In this document: one piece after another, positions 45,801 through 56,289 of the stretch
Layout: each line of letters begins with the position of its first letter
Position numbering within the stretch: the stretch's first letter is position 1
Source of the DNA: Bimuria novae-zelandiae CBS 107.79
Taxonomy: Eukaryota > Ascomycota > Dothideomycetes > Pleosporales > Didymosphaeriaceae
Direction: 5' to 3'
Length of the DNA stretch: 64,000 nucleotides
NCBI GenBank assembly: GCA_010015655.1
Contig: ML976659.1
Span: 764,406 to 828,405 of the forward strand
Program-made: the position numbers and the translations under genes
The notes under the pieces: model-generated
The model's input: the letters and a program-made list of their open reading frames with translations, nothing else
What the model was told of the DNA's origin: nothing
Databases searched by the model: none

Positions 45801-47739
45801 GTATTACACTTAACTATAGAGAGACCTTTAATCCTTACCCCCTTAGATTGCTGCACGAGGTGTTTAAGGGCCTAAAGGCCTAGATAGCCTAATTATTAGT
45901 GCTAGGTCCACGCGTTTGCCTTCTACGGTCTTCGTTTAGTGCGTATATTAGTCTTGTAAGTAGCGTGCGCAGCATTAGTAGGAATACTACCTACTAGCCT
46001 TATCTTATGTTCTAAGACCCACTGTTTATGTAGCTCTTAGAGTTCTGCTAGCATAGTATTATCTCTTCTCTTTAGAGTTATTAGGTCTGCCCTTATATCC
46101 CACTAAAGGCCTTGCCTCTAGAGTAATTAGAACGATATAAGGTTATAGAGCAGATTAGGGCAATAGGCTATATTATCTAGCTATATTAATTAATTACTAT
46201 TTGTATTCTATACGTTAAGATAGACGCTCTTGTATCCTTTAATCTATATTTATGTATTCCCTGCCTATATAAAGTCTCCTGGCGCCGGTGGACGGTATGA
46301 GACAAAGCGATCGATGTCGTTGAAGATATGGCAGGTTGTGCCTAAATTAAGTATGGCTGAGCGTCGCAATGGGTACGTGTTTAGGTCGGTGTGGAAGGAT
46401 GCGGCGTTAAAGCTCGCTAGGATTTTAGTAATCTTGCGTCTATCTAGTCATTTATTATTAGCCTTAGTGATTTGAGGTAGAGTAGGAGTATGTGATTATT
46501 TAATTTTAGGTGCCTATAATTTGGCCTTTTTTGTTCCTTTTAACTTTTCTTAGAAGTCGGTATCATGTTCTAGCCTAAGCTTGACCAGCTTTACTATAAG
46601 AGGGTTTAGTATAAACTAGTCTAGCTGCTTGTCTAGAAAGGCATAGAAACAGTCTTAAAGACTATAGCGTAGTTTATAAGCAGGGTAGTAATTGCCACTA
46701 ACTATTATTAGCTTAAGGCTCTAAGGCGACCGCTTAGTTCTAGTACGTTAATTATTATTTTATTATTTATAATTCTAAGGTCTTCCCTAACTTTTAGATA
46801 ATACTGCTTTATCTATAAGAGAGGCGTCCCTGTCTGTGGCCTAGGTAGGTTCACCACCTTTAGCGAGAGATAACCCTGCAGCAGCAAAAGCGCCCTTTTA
46901 TTTGCCCTTAGTTAAGTGCTGCAGGATTATGTGGTCTTAGAAGAGTTTTATTATATGCTTCTATAAGACAGCTACATCCTTGTTTCTATATTACTAGAAG
47001 GTTATTACCCACATAGGTGCGATATAGATAACTGCCGTTATAAAGTCTTCTTTTACTAAGTCAAGCCTTTAAAGTTCTAAAACCTAATTAGTCTCTGCTT
47101 CTGTGGCTGCGTAATTATACTTAGAGAGCTATGTAGCCTATAATCTAGCTATTCTTATTAGCTTAAGCGCTTCTTAATACCTTGTTCTTAATCGTCTGTA
47201 TTCGTCTTAATAGTCAACCCTAATTATGATTGTAAGATTATTTATCTATTACTTAATTATTTCTCTAAGAATATAGTAGCTGTTCTAGAGATGCGCGGAG
47301 ATTATTAACTAGAGAAAGGTAACTACCTTATTAAGGTCTGCCTTTTCTTCTTAATAGGCTCGATCCATAACCTTATAGATCTCGAGCTATCCTTTATAGT
47401 AGTCGCTATTATCTTTATATGCTTTCGCGCCTGCTAGTAATAGATAAGATAGTAATATTGGTGCGTTATTTAGGTTCGCATTCGTGTAGACAGCGTTTGG
47501 CTAGTAGTTGCCTATTAACGGCGGTATCGGCATGGCGGGTTTCTGCTTTGGTTTATCTATTAGCGCTGGGTCGATAATGTTCTAGACCTTAAGGAATTGG
47601 CATCTTGTTTTAAGCTGTTTTAGCTATAGTGTGTAATTCGTGTAGTTAGTTAGGATTACTATAGGATCTTTAAGTGTTGATAGGGCTATTACGATTGGCT
47701 TGATAAGGTAGTATTAGTTAAGGCAGTGAGACTCTTAAT
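42873..47739 (-). pseudogene. copia gag-pol, destroyed by RIP
   Basis: Internal region of the copia element; only isolated fragments of 60-80 codons remain open. RNase H (43278-43466), reverse transcriptase with an IDDL catalytic relic (43917-44135) and the zinc-binding integrase N-terminus (45671-45856) are recognisable. The gag part, around 46500-47650, is too degraded to delimit. Confidence 0.75.
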
Positions 47740-48031
47740 TATTAAATTAGAAGGGTAATCTAATAAGATAAAAAGATAATAATTAATTAAGATAAATTAA
47801 GGTATAAATTATATGTGCTTGTCTCTAAGAGGTCTGGGACTTTGCCTTTTATCTTTAGGTTGCCTGCCTAGATATCCCTTGCTTTATTCCTTACTTTATC
47901 CTTATTTTATTCCTTACTTTATTCCTTGCGTCATTCCTTGCGCGTTAAGCGAGGGCGGAATGCAAGGGCGGAATGTACGGGCGTAAGTGCGCCAGCCTCC
48001 TTGCAGATGCAAAGGACCATGTAATCGGACA
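47740..48031 (-). repeat. LTR of the copia element (5' LTR in element orientation)
   Basis: 292 bp, starting TATTAAATTAG (the mutated form of TGTCGGATTGG) and ending AATCGGACA. About two dozen differences from the other LTR were counted, every one a transition, mostly TG-to-TA here. Confidence 0.95.
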
Positions 48032-48036
48032 ACAGA

Positions 48037-48820
48037 CTTAGGTTTTAGTATAAGAGAAGGCTTTATATCTAATTTATTAGCACTTATAGTATTGCACTAG
48101 TCTAGTTCTAGGCTAGAATAGTCTTGTGTACGCTAATTCTCCCGCTATATAAAAGTATTTTTTATAAAGTAATTAGGCAACGTTGCTTCCTCTTATAATA
48201 TAGATTATTATTAACTTATACGCCTTCCTGTTATCCTTATAGCTTAGCTAGTCTATCTTAGCTATCTAAACTTTATTTTCTTCTCCTAATATTTATATTA
48301 TTCTAGGTTAGAGGTTACACTTCTTATTAAGAATCGCTATTCTATTAGTATTATTTACTTTAACTAGGTAGAGTTAGTCGCGTAGTATATAAACCCCCTT
48401 TACTACTATTTTTTAGGCTACTTCTTTTACTTTTTAAAATTTAGTTTCGTCTTTATATTTAATTCTAATTTAGTTAGTATTCTTTAGGTCCCTTATTACT
48501 GCTGCGTATTGCTATGTTTCTTTTCCCTCTGTCTCGCGGATCTGCTTCTTAATTGCCTGTCTAACGGCGCCTAATTGCGCCTTAGTCTTGTCCCCTTCCT
48601 TAACTCTAGATGTGTCTATCGTGCAGTATATAGTGTCTGTTATTGCTAATAGTGTCGTGGTACCAGAGATGGATCGTAGGTTACTTAGTTGGCTATTTAG
48701 GGGGGTGCGTGCAATATCAGCGTACGTAGGTAAGCCGTTAGAGGCCACCTATATCCTGGATAGCTATATCTCTAGGTTACTAGCTAGCGCCTCTGCTTGC
48801 GTCTTAGTTTCCGCTAATTA
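48037..48820 (-). pseudogene. 5' portion of the second LINE ORF1
   Basis: Minus-strand relic with an intact 78-codon start (48748-48512, MASNGLPTYADIA). It continues through stops into the RNA-binding region (NKAYKLIIIYI, WLSYKD) and the first CCHC knuckle (CYKC near 48130). It aligns in order with ORF1 of the first LINE. It stops at the copia insertion, and its second knuckle resumes at 42575. Confidence 0.65.
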
Positions 48821-49170
48821 AGCTTTTACATATAATAGCTCTATTATTAATTCTACTACTATTGCTTTAAGTTCTGTATTATTAGTCTTTAGATCTTTTA
48901 TTATAGCTAGTATAGCTACTAGTGCCTCTTTAGTAGTCGCGTCTTTACTATTACCTATACTATTTTTCCTTTTAATCGTCGCGCCTAGTATTAATTATAT
49001 TTACTTTATTTAAGGTGCTCTAGGGACGTTAGTTTTAATTTTTATAAGGGGATTTATATTAATTTTATTATTTTTATCTTACGTATTAGCGCTCCCTAAT
49101 TTAGCCGCCTTTAGTGTCTTAGTTTAAGCTTAACCTAACTAACGCGTCGGGGACGCGCTGTTTACCTCTA

Positions 49171-49294
49171 ATTCTATTACCTAATTCTTTCCACCACTAT
49201 TCCCCTGTCCGGGCGGTTCTCGAGATAATCAGGTTCTAGCAATTGGGGCTCTGGGTCGTCCGATCGTCGTCTCATGGATGGGGAGGTCGTGATG
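49171..49294. other. Ordinary-composition DNA left of the piggyBac element
   Basis: About 120 bp of G+C-balanced sequence between the LINE relic and the piggyBac inverted repeat. Together with 51592-51776 it may be the original upstream flank of the gene at 51777, separated by the insertion. Confidence 0.4.
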
Positions 49295-49333
49295 TATCCC
49301 CCGCATGGCCAACATCGCCCTGGCACGGGCCAC
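49295..49333 (+). repeat. Left terminal inverted repeat of the piggyBac-like element
   Basis: Begins TATCCCCCGCATGGCC. The perfect match to the complement of 51553-51591 ends at GGGCCAC. Exact coordinates may be off by one or two bases. Confidence 0.85.
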
Positions 49334-51552
49334 CATTTGAGGGCCAATCGGATGAATTGCTCCGACCCGGCAGAACACCAAGAATTATGCCTCTGTAGGG
49401 TAACTTCGCATAGATTTTGCATCTCTAAGGGCTTTAAGATAGGTTTACATGATGGTTAAGCTTGCTTTTATGTCTATTAACCTAATTATTTAATGCCGGC
49501 GGAGGTGCTCTGCCTAGCACTTAGCATTAACTTCTAGCCTATATAAAGGCAGCTAGCAAAGCGTATAGCTATAATAAGTACGTAGTAGGCGTTAAGAGCT
49601 ATAAGATAACCTTATATTACCTATAACTTATGCTAGAGGTGTCCGGGATTAGAGCTTCTTATTAGTTGTACGTCTAGCTACTATATAATTAACACAGCTT
49701 TTGCCCTCTGCAAATAGCTTTGTAGATATATGTGAGCTGCCAAAGTTGCCCTCTCCGCTAGCGAGTACGTCGTCAGGTCGCTCACGCTTGTTTAAGCCTT
49801 AAGTAGGGCGGCCACCTCGCTTAAAGAGCTGTTTAATAAGCTTGTATAGGAACTTCTTGTGGCCGGAGCGTTTGGCGGAGTCGCGAGAGGAGTACGAGGA
49901 GAGCCTATAGCAATTATTAAGTGTTAGATCTAGCAGAAAGTACCAGAGCGGGCGCCAGGTACGCTAGCGGACCTGCTAAACAGAGTAGTAGCTTTTTATT
50001 TAGTTAAAGTAATTAACCTCGCTCTTATGGCAATTATAGTTATCTATTATTTAAAGGATACCTAGTAACTTAAGAGGCTTGCTACTAAAGGCTTTCTTAA
50101 AGAGTTTCTTGTTATTTAGAGCTATTTTAGAGCGTTAGCGGAGCTTTATAATAACCTGAGTTGCTTATGGCGACTATTGTCAGCGGAGTATTAGCATGGT
50201 GTTAAGGGCAAAGTACTCACGCTTAGCGATAGTACTAGTAAAAAGAACGACCTAGTTGTCTCTCTAAGCTGCCTAAAGCACCTGCCGACTCTGCGAGAGC
50301 GCCTAGTAAGTATCTCCCTACTCTAGCTTGCGCGTATAGTGTGTTTTAAGTTTTATTAAGTCGCTATTAAAGCGCTCTTTTAAGAGCTTTGCCTACGTGC
50401 AAGTGCTAATAGCTAGCGCCTTTACTTATAATTCTACCTTTACTATTACCTTAAAAATCTCTTTTATTATTATCTTTATCGTGCAGACTGTCCTAGCGCA
50501 GCCTACGCCTTTAGATCTAAGGTATTTAAGTATAGGGATAGTGTTAAAGAGATTATCGTCCTATATAATATAGAGATTTGGCGGAAAGAGGCGCTAGCCA
50601 GCAGCGTTTACGGCGAGTACAAGAGTAATAGGAACTAACTCTATAGGAGTAAAAGCTAGCGCGTTAGCAGGTAAGTTAAGTAAGTTAATAGGCCCTCGCC
50701 CTCTAGCATAAAATAACTAGTTTAAAATTACTTTATTATTAGCTAAGTACTAGATCTTAAAGCCTTTAGGCGTAAGCTTTATTTTTATTATTATAACCTT
50801 ACTTGCGTGGCCTGTAAATCTCGTAATTACCTTATTAACGTAAAAGTGTACGCTAGGTACCTAGTACTTAAAGCTACGCTTGCGAAGCGTCTCTAAGAGA
50901 TCCTATACTTGGCTAAAGGGAGACTTAAAGCTCTAGTTAACTTCTATATAGTATATATAGCGATTAAGCTACTGCTATCTCTCCTTTAACATGTAGCGAT
51001 TAATCTTATGCCAAGGCGCTATCCCATAAAGCTTCTGCTAGTATTTAACAAGCGAGGGCTCTCAGTAAACGCCTATATAAATAACAACGGCGAAGTACGT
51101 ATACAGCTCGCTTAGAGAGGTAGGTTTTTATTAATAGTAGTTAGGCGTTAAGGGCGCGTTAGCCTAAAGCTTTTTAGCATGCTAATTTATATAGTATACA
51201 ATCTAATTAACGACGCCTATATTAAAAAACAAGTTAAATAAAGTAATAGGAGAGTTAAAATTTATATAGTTAGGTAAGAGAGCGCGTCTAAAAGTATATA
51301 GATTATTAATTTTAAGCGGTTACTATAAGGGTGGTGGCTAAGTAGGTAAATTAGGCAAATCTCCTGCCTTTAGGCTATACTTTGTATATTTTACGAAGTC
51401 GGCATCGTTGCTTAATAGCGCTATACGATTAGGCATAGTTGCATATATAAAAGCTTTTAAAAAAGGCGTGTTTTGGCTGGCAAACAAAAATTGCCTACAT
51501 GACGACAAACATTTAGTGTTTTGATGTATTTGCATCTAATTGGCTAATAAGA

Positions 51553-51591
51553 TGTGGCCCGTGCCAGGGCGATGTTGGCCATGCGGGGGAT
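51553..51591 (-). repeat. Right terminal inverted repeat of the piggyBac-like element
   Basis: Complement of the left repeat, ending in GCGGGGGATA. It lies about 185 bp upstream of the start codon of the 1,381-residue gene. Confidence 0.85.
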
Positions 51592-51776
51592 ATGGCGCGT
51601 TTTAGTGATGCGGCGCACTGACTGCCAAGGCACGGTACCTAGGTAGCAGCGCGGCTCCGGCGGCTTGGCGCTAGCTGTGCGATAACTCCGCTTTTCTCTC
51701 CAGTGTTCTTTTGTCAATTATCAGCGTTTATATCACTTTTTCCTGGGTCGCCTGTCTAATTGGCATTCTATCCACC

Positions 51777-54700
51777 ATGGCTGCTGCTATCTGCCGGGCA
51801 CGTCTGCTCTCAGACTTGAGTGCGCAGACTCCCTGTGATCAGGAAGCCACGTCATCTGTTGGCCGTCTTTGCGCTTTTCATTCTCGACAATGCCAGGCCA
51901 TGTACCAAGGTTACAAGAAACGCAATCTGGAACTAGACGATCTCGCTAAGAACCAACCGCCTTTTCTTGCCAATACCAAGACCTCAATTGTGGTCCAAGA
52001 ATTCAAAGACGTCGAAGATGAAGCCACTTTACAGAACCTTCACGACTACCTCTTTAAAAGGTATATCTTACTTGATAGAGTTATCAAGGCTCGCAAGCTT
52101 CATCATAGCCACTTTTACGCTGTCGACATGGACTATGGTCACGAGAAGTACCTGACAAAGCTGCTCAACGACAAGCATGTAATAGCGAGAGCCTTGGAAC
52201 GCCTTAGTAAACGCAGTGCAGAAGTCGTGCACCAGAAGAAAGAGTGGCTCGGGTGGGTGAAGGCTCGCCAAGAGGAAGAGGAAAGTCAACGTGAGAACGA
52301 AAGCAAGAAAGTCAAACTCGAGGCTCTGCTACTCAAACGCTACCAGAAGAAACTTCAGCATCACCAGCAGGAGATTAAGGCTAAAGAGAACAAGGAACGC
52401 GAGGAAGAATTCTTACATACGGCGTACGAGCAGCGTCTGGCTGGAATTTCTAAAGAGGAACACGACGATTGGGATCCAGTTCAAGATGTTTTTGGGTACG
52501 AACGGGGCAACTACGTTGATCTGATCAAATTCTTCCTGATGCTTCAAGACCAAGAAGTCCCGGCTACCTCAAAAGTTGACTCCATGGCCGCAGCTGGACC
52601 CAGCGCTGGCGTTCCTGAGCCAGAAGAGAAGACTCTATCGAAGAGCGCAAAAAAACGAGCCAAGAAAGCGGATGCACAGGCGAAGAAGCTCGACGGCCCT
52701 TTGGAACAGGCCTCAGACGATAAAGGATCGAACACGATCGATATGGAGACCAAAGCTCAAATGCGAGACAGATTGCGTGAGCCGGTCAGATTTGAGCGAC
52801 CCATAGGATTCTACACGACCTCGCCTGTCGGACCCGCTGGTATAAATGCGGAAACGAAGCCTATTCCTGAAGATGAGCTCGAGACCCTACTTGAAGAGGT
52901 CGCCGAGGTCAAGCACTTGCTCTTCTGCCGACTACTGCTTTCCCACGCAATCCTTCTTCCAATCGCACTGCGATCAGATGGCATCGAAGATTTCCTAACC
53001 AATGAAGATGTGACTCGAGAGCACTTGCGTGACTTATGTTTAAAACTGGAACGCCCAAGGCTCCAAGATGTTCGCGATGCTTGTGCTGATTTTGTGCGCG
53101 GTGAAGATGGCGTAGCGGACGAGCCCGACACAGACGAGCTAGAAGAGGATGATGAAGAGTCTAAGAAACGCAAGATCACAGACGAGTATGCTCTCAAGTT
53201 CAAGGACAAAACCCGTCTCCCTAAGAAATATCAAACAAAGCGTGGAAAAGCTGCCAAGAACGCCAAGATAGAGCGGATGATCTGGGGTAAGGAAGTGAAA
53301 GACGCCATCGTGGGATTTGATGACGTTTTAGAAGAGGCCGACTACAAGCGCAAGCGAACGCGAATCAAGGTCTGCGGTCGCTACATGTATGACTATCCAT
53401 CGGAGAGAGCCCTCGGTCGTGGTGGATGGTACCACTTCTCTGTCATCGCGAAGGACTCCAGTCTGTTCGATGCCATCAAACTTTGTCGAAACTGGAATGA
53501 GTTCTTTGAGCTCAATATTCTTTGTCTTTATCATTATTTCCCGGCGCCTAAGTGGACGAGGTTTGTGGGTGACATAATGCGTCAACAGTTGCTACAGCTC
53601 GGATTCATTCCGTACTTCGTCGGTAATCACGCCGAGAAAGTAACTCGTTATTTCCAGACTGGCTCCCGTGGCATGGGTATGTATACCTTGAGATGAACCT
53701 GGCACTGTTGAACATCGCTGACCTACTTCTTCTCTTACAGCTCGTCGATCACATCAGTTTACAGAAATGAGGAACTTCATATGCGGTAGCATCAAGATGG
53801 ATGACGCTGTTAGCCGTCGTTTTATCCAGTACTTATCCATGGAAACATGGAATGTCCGTGCTCTAGTTCGCGACCGCAAGACTGGACGGGTCCTTATTCA
53901 ACCTCCGGAGGAGGAACTTTGGCTCCTCCGCGAGAAGGCCGGATGGGGTCGCGCCATTAAAAACGAATTTGAGGTGCTGCTTGAGGTCGGCCCTGAGTTC
54001 TTCAAAACTGTGGAGAACGCTCGAAAGTGGCACTTCGGCTTCGACGAGTACTATGATGTATATATCTGGGATGCAGCGCCTGGCAGCTCTTATTTTGTGC
54101 TACAGCGCAGACTTGAAGAAGTAAGTATGACATGAAGCAAACTTGGCTTGGGTCATGGGTAACACAACATATTGGAAGCTGACTTCTACAGATTCTTGCT
54201 CGGGCTATACGCGTGAAGGATGTGAAAGACATGTTCAAAATCTGCGCCCCAATATTTGAAACCATCACGATGGAGAAGGACACCCACAGGGTGCGCTCAA
54301 TCAAACCCGGGGAAGACGTTGAGTCTATGTGGGATTTCTTCAAAGCCAACGCCCAAGCCTTCCAGTACAGGCCCAAGAATCCGCAAGATATGAAAAAAGG
54401 ACTTGACCCAGCTTTCATCTACACCGAAGCCGATGCGATCGAAGACGCCATTCTCTTCCCTGAGGAGGGCACCGGTGAGATGAACGATCACGTGTTCCGA
54501 GCTAATCCCAGCACTATAGAGATGTTTGAGAAGAAGCCCACAGCTAATCTTCGACAATTCGCGCAGGACCTTGTCTCTAAGAAGGAACTGTCGGCAGACG
54601 ATAGCTTGGGCAGCGACGACGACTATGAAGGCCTTGAGGCGGTGGAAGACGACGGTGATAAAGACTGGGAAGAGGAAGGCACGGAGCTGGAGAAAGGCCC

Positions 54701-56209
54701 CGACAGTAATGATGAGTACGAGTTTGCAAACCCAGAGGACGTGGAGAATGTATTGCAAACTCTCGAAAATCGGTTCAGGTCTATGACCATAAACACCGAA
54801 GGTATGTTATCCAAGACGTCCTGTGGTGACGTGAACATTCATGACCACTGCTGACACGATACTACTTTTTAGACGACCCCGACTACTACTTATCCATTTT
54901 CAAGTGTCCCGCTTCGACCACTTACATCCCGGCATCTATTAGAAACCATCCCGCGGATCTTATGGCTATTATGCGCTTGAGCATGAGGCGAATGAAAGAA
55001 TATCGCACTGACGACCAGGCCATTGAAGCTGACTTGTTCTGCATGATCGACCGTGAAAAATCAAAGGTATGATATTCCCCCAACCAAGCCTGTTGCATAG
55101 CATCCAGGATAATAACGAGTCAGATATTTAAACATTGTTGGCATCAGGGCGATCTATCCCATAATGCTCTGAAGAAGGAAATCCAATGGCGGGGCATGGT
55201 GTCTGTCATGGATGACTTCGTCATGAATAGTCTCAACGCCGGGCCCTTCGAACTTTGTAAGTTCATGGGTATGGCGCACCAATTTACACAAGAGCCAAGG
55301 ATAGTTGACGATGCCTTCAATGCGTATGCTGCGGTGGCGTTGTTTTTCGACACAGAAGCCTTCCTGGACTCCGAGACCGGAGAGATATTCAAGGGCTCTA
55401 AATTTATCGACCAAGCTGAACGTGCGAAGGACGTTCCCGACCGTAGAACCCACAGGAGTAACAAGACAATGCCTACATTCTTCTGGGCAGAGTGGGACCG
55501 CCTACTCAAAGACAACAACCGGGGTATAGGCGACGAAATCTCTATCTACCCTCTCGAATGGCGAAAAGCAATGCGTTCCGCTATAATCCGTCTCTTCAAA
55601 GCCGGTATAATTGGTAACTCCTACTGCGGCGAGTCTGATGGTGTTGCGATCGCCGCCGCCGAACCCAATCGCCCACTGGATCTCTACATCGACTACCGCG
55701 TCGGCATGCCAGATCCAAGTGTAATCTCCCACCTCACGGACCCAACGCCCCTTGATCGCGCCTATCTCCTAGACAAAGCTCACGCCTTTCTGGAAGAGCA
55801 TCCTAATGCGTGCTTCTCCGCGCTTCGCATGTGGTCCGCACCGCACTTCTATCCGCTCATGCTAGGCATTGATAATCGTAAGATGGTAAGCTTTCTAGAC
55901 GACAGAGAGCGCCTTTGGGAATTCAGGTTCATCCCCAAAGACATGCCGTATAGCGAGTGGAGTGTGCACCTGCAACTAAGCCAGAGGATCAAACCATATC
56001 GGAAAGTCTTGACGGAGGAGAAGGTGATAGTGGCCAAGGACTTGATTTTGGTTATGGGTAAGGATAAGGCAGAGTGTAGGAGATTGAGTGAGGGGGTTAC
56101 GTGGGCTGTCACGACGAGGCCCTGGAGATTGGAGATCGATTTCTGGAGAAGCTTTGTAGGTGTTGATTTTGAGTTCTTGGAGGGTTTGGACGAGAAGTGG
56201 TTGGAATAG
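51777..56209 (+). CDS. Large uncharacterised fungal protein, intact gene island among transposons
   Basis: Five exons join in frame: 51777-53676, 53741-54120, 54192-54801, 54873-55066 and 55148-56209. Introns are 64-81 bp with GT-AG ends, and the product has 1,381 residues. I do not recognise a named domain. Residues 20-39 hold a Cys/His cluster (Cys20, Cys32, His35, Cys39: C-x11-C-x2-H-x3-C) that may bind zinc, followed by YQGYKKRN. A charged coiled-coil-like region spans about 150-225, then Lys-rich possible nuclear signals (KKRAKKADAQAKK) and several Asp/Glu-rich stretches, including one near the end of exon 3. The last exon encodes a compact domain with many Trp/Tyr/Arg residues. The upstream frame from 51711 opens with TTG, so the ATG at 51777 was chosen. 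Unlike everything around it, the gene has no RIP damage. Likely nuclear or RNA/DNA-associated, but that is inference only. Confidence 0.85.
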
Positions 56210-56289
56210 GGCGCCTCAAGAAATTATGGAACCTCGCTTTTCGCATAATTTCTTTACTCACAACTGCAATAGGAAGCTATTAAGCTAGC

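Larger units (their letters stand above)
42581..48031 (-). mobile_element. Complete Ty1/copia retrotransposon inserted in the second LINE
   Basis: 5,451 bp between two 292-bp LTRs, flanked by an exact 5-bp target duplication ACAGA (42576-42580 and 48032-48036). The minus strand carries relics of a gag-pre-integrase zinc motif (KCNTCGKAKLKRQIRQQ, 45671-45856), integrase, reverse transcriptase (KALYRLRISLLLWQREF, then FFYIDDLIIAY, 44135-43917) and RNase H (IAWKANKQDTVT, 43466-43278). The order integrase before reverse transcriptase defines Ty1/copia. The insertion lies inside the second zinc knuckle of the LINE ORF1. All frames are broken by TAG/TAA codons. Confidence 0.93.
38418..49170 (-). 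mobile_element. Second Tad-like LINE, split by a copia element, mosaic RIP damage
   Basis: Same domain order as the LINE at 21945-27500 but clearly a different subfamily in the reverse transcriptase region. ORF2 lies at about 42350-38600. ORF1 is in two pieces, 42575 to about 42360 and about 48800-48037, interrupted by a complete copia element at 42581-48031. Most of the LINE is heavily mutated, yet 40523-42300 has ordinary composition and a 463-codon open frame. The 3' end motif shared with the first LINE starts at 38418. The 5' end is uncertain, near 49100-49170. Confidence 0.8.
49295..51591 (-). mobile_element. piggyBac-like DNA transposon with 39-bp perfect terminal inverted repeats
   Basis: The ends match perfectly as inverted repeats over about 39 bp (left starts TATCCCCCGCATGGCC; right ends GGCCATGCGGGGGATA). 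The minus strand inside reads, through many TAG/TAA codons, as a piggyBac (DDE_Tnp_1_7) transposase. It shows YFAVVIYIGVY with EPSL, NKVITRFTGHASK (relic of the VDEMMIRFTG block), NLFNTIPILKYLRSKGVG, and a C-terminal SYYSV-x-x-VR-x-RTWRPLWYFLLD block. It could have been cut out only by a helper: its own frame is dead. The usual TTAA target is not seen at the ends. Immediate flanks are TG on both sides, or TA if the repeat starts two bases in. Confidence 0.8.

Noticed and set aside
49295..56209. Possibility that the island gene is cargo of a giant Starship-type element
   Set aside because: No tyrosine-recombinase (DUF3435) captain, no characteristic ends and no other cargo genes are visible in the window.
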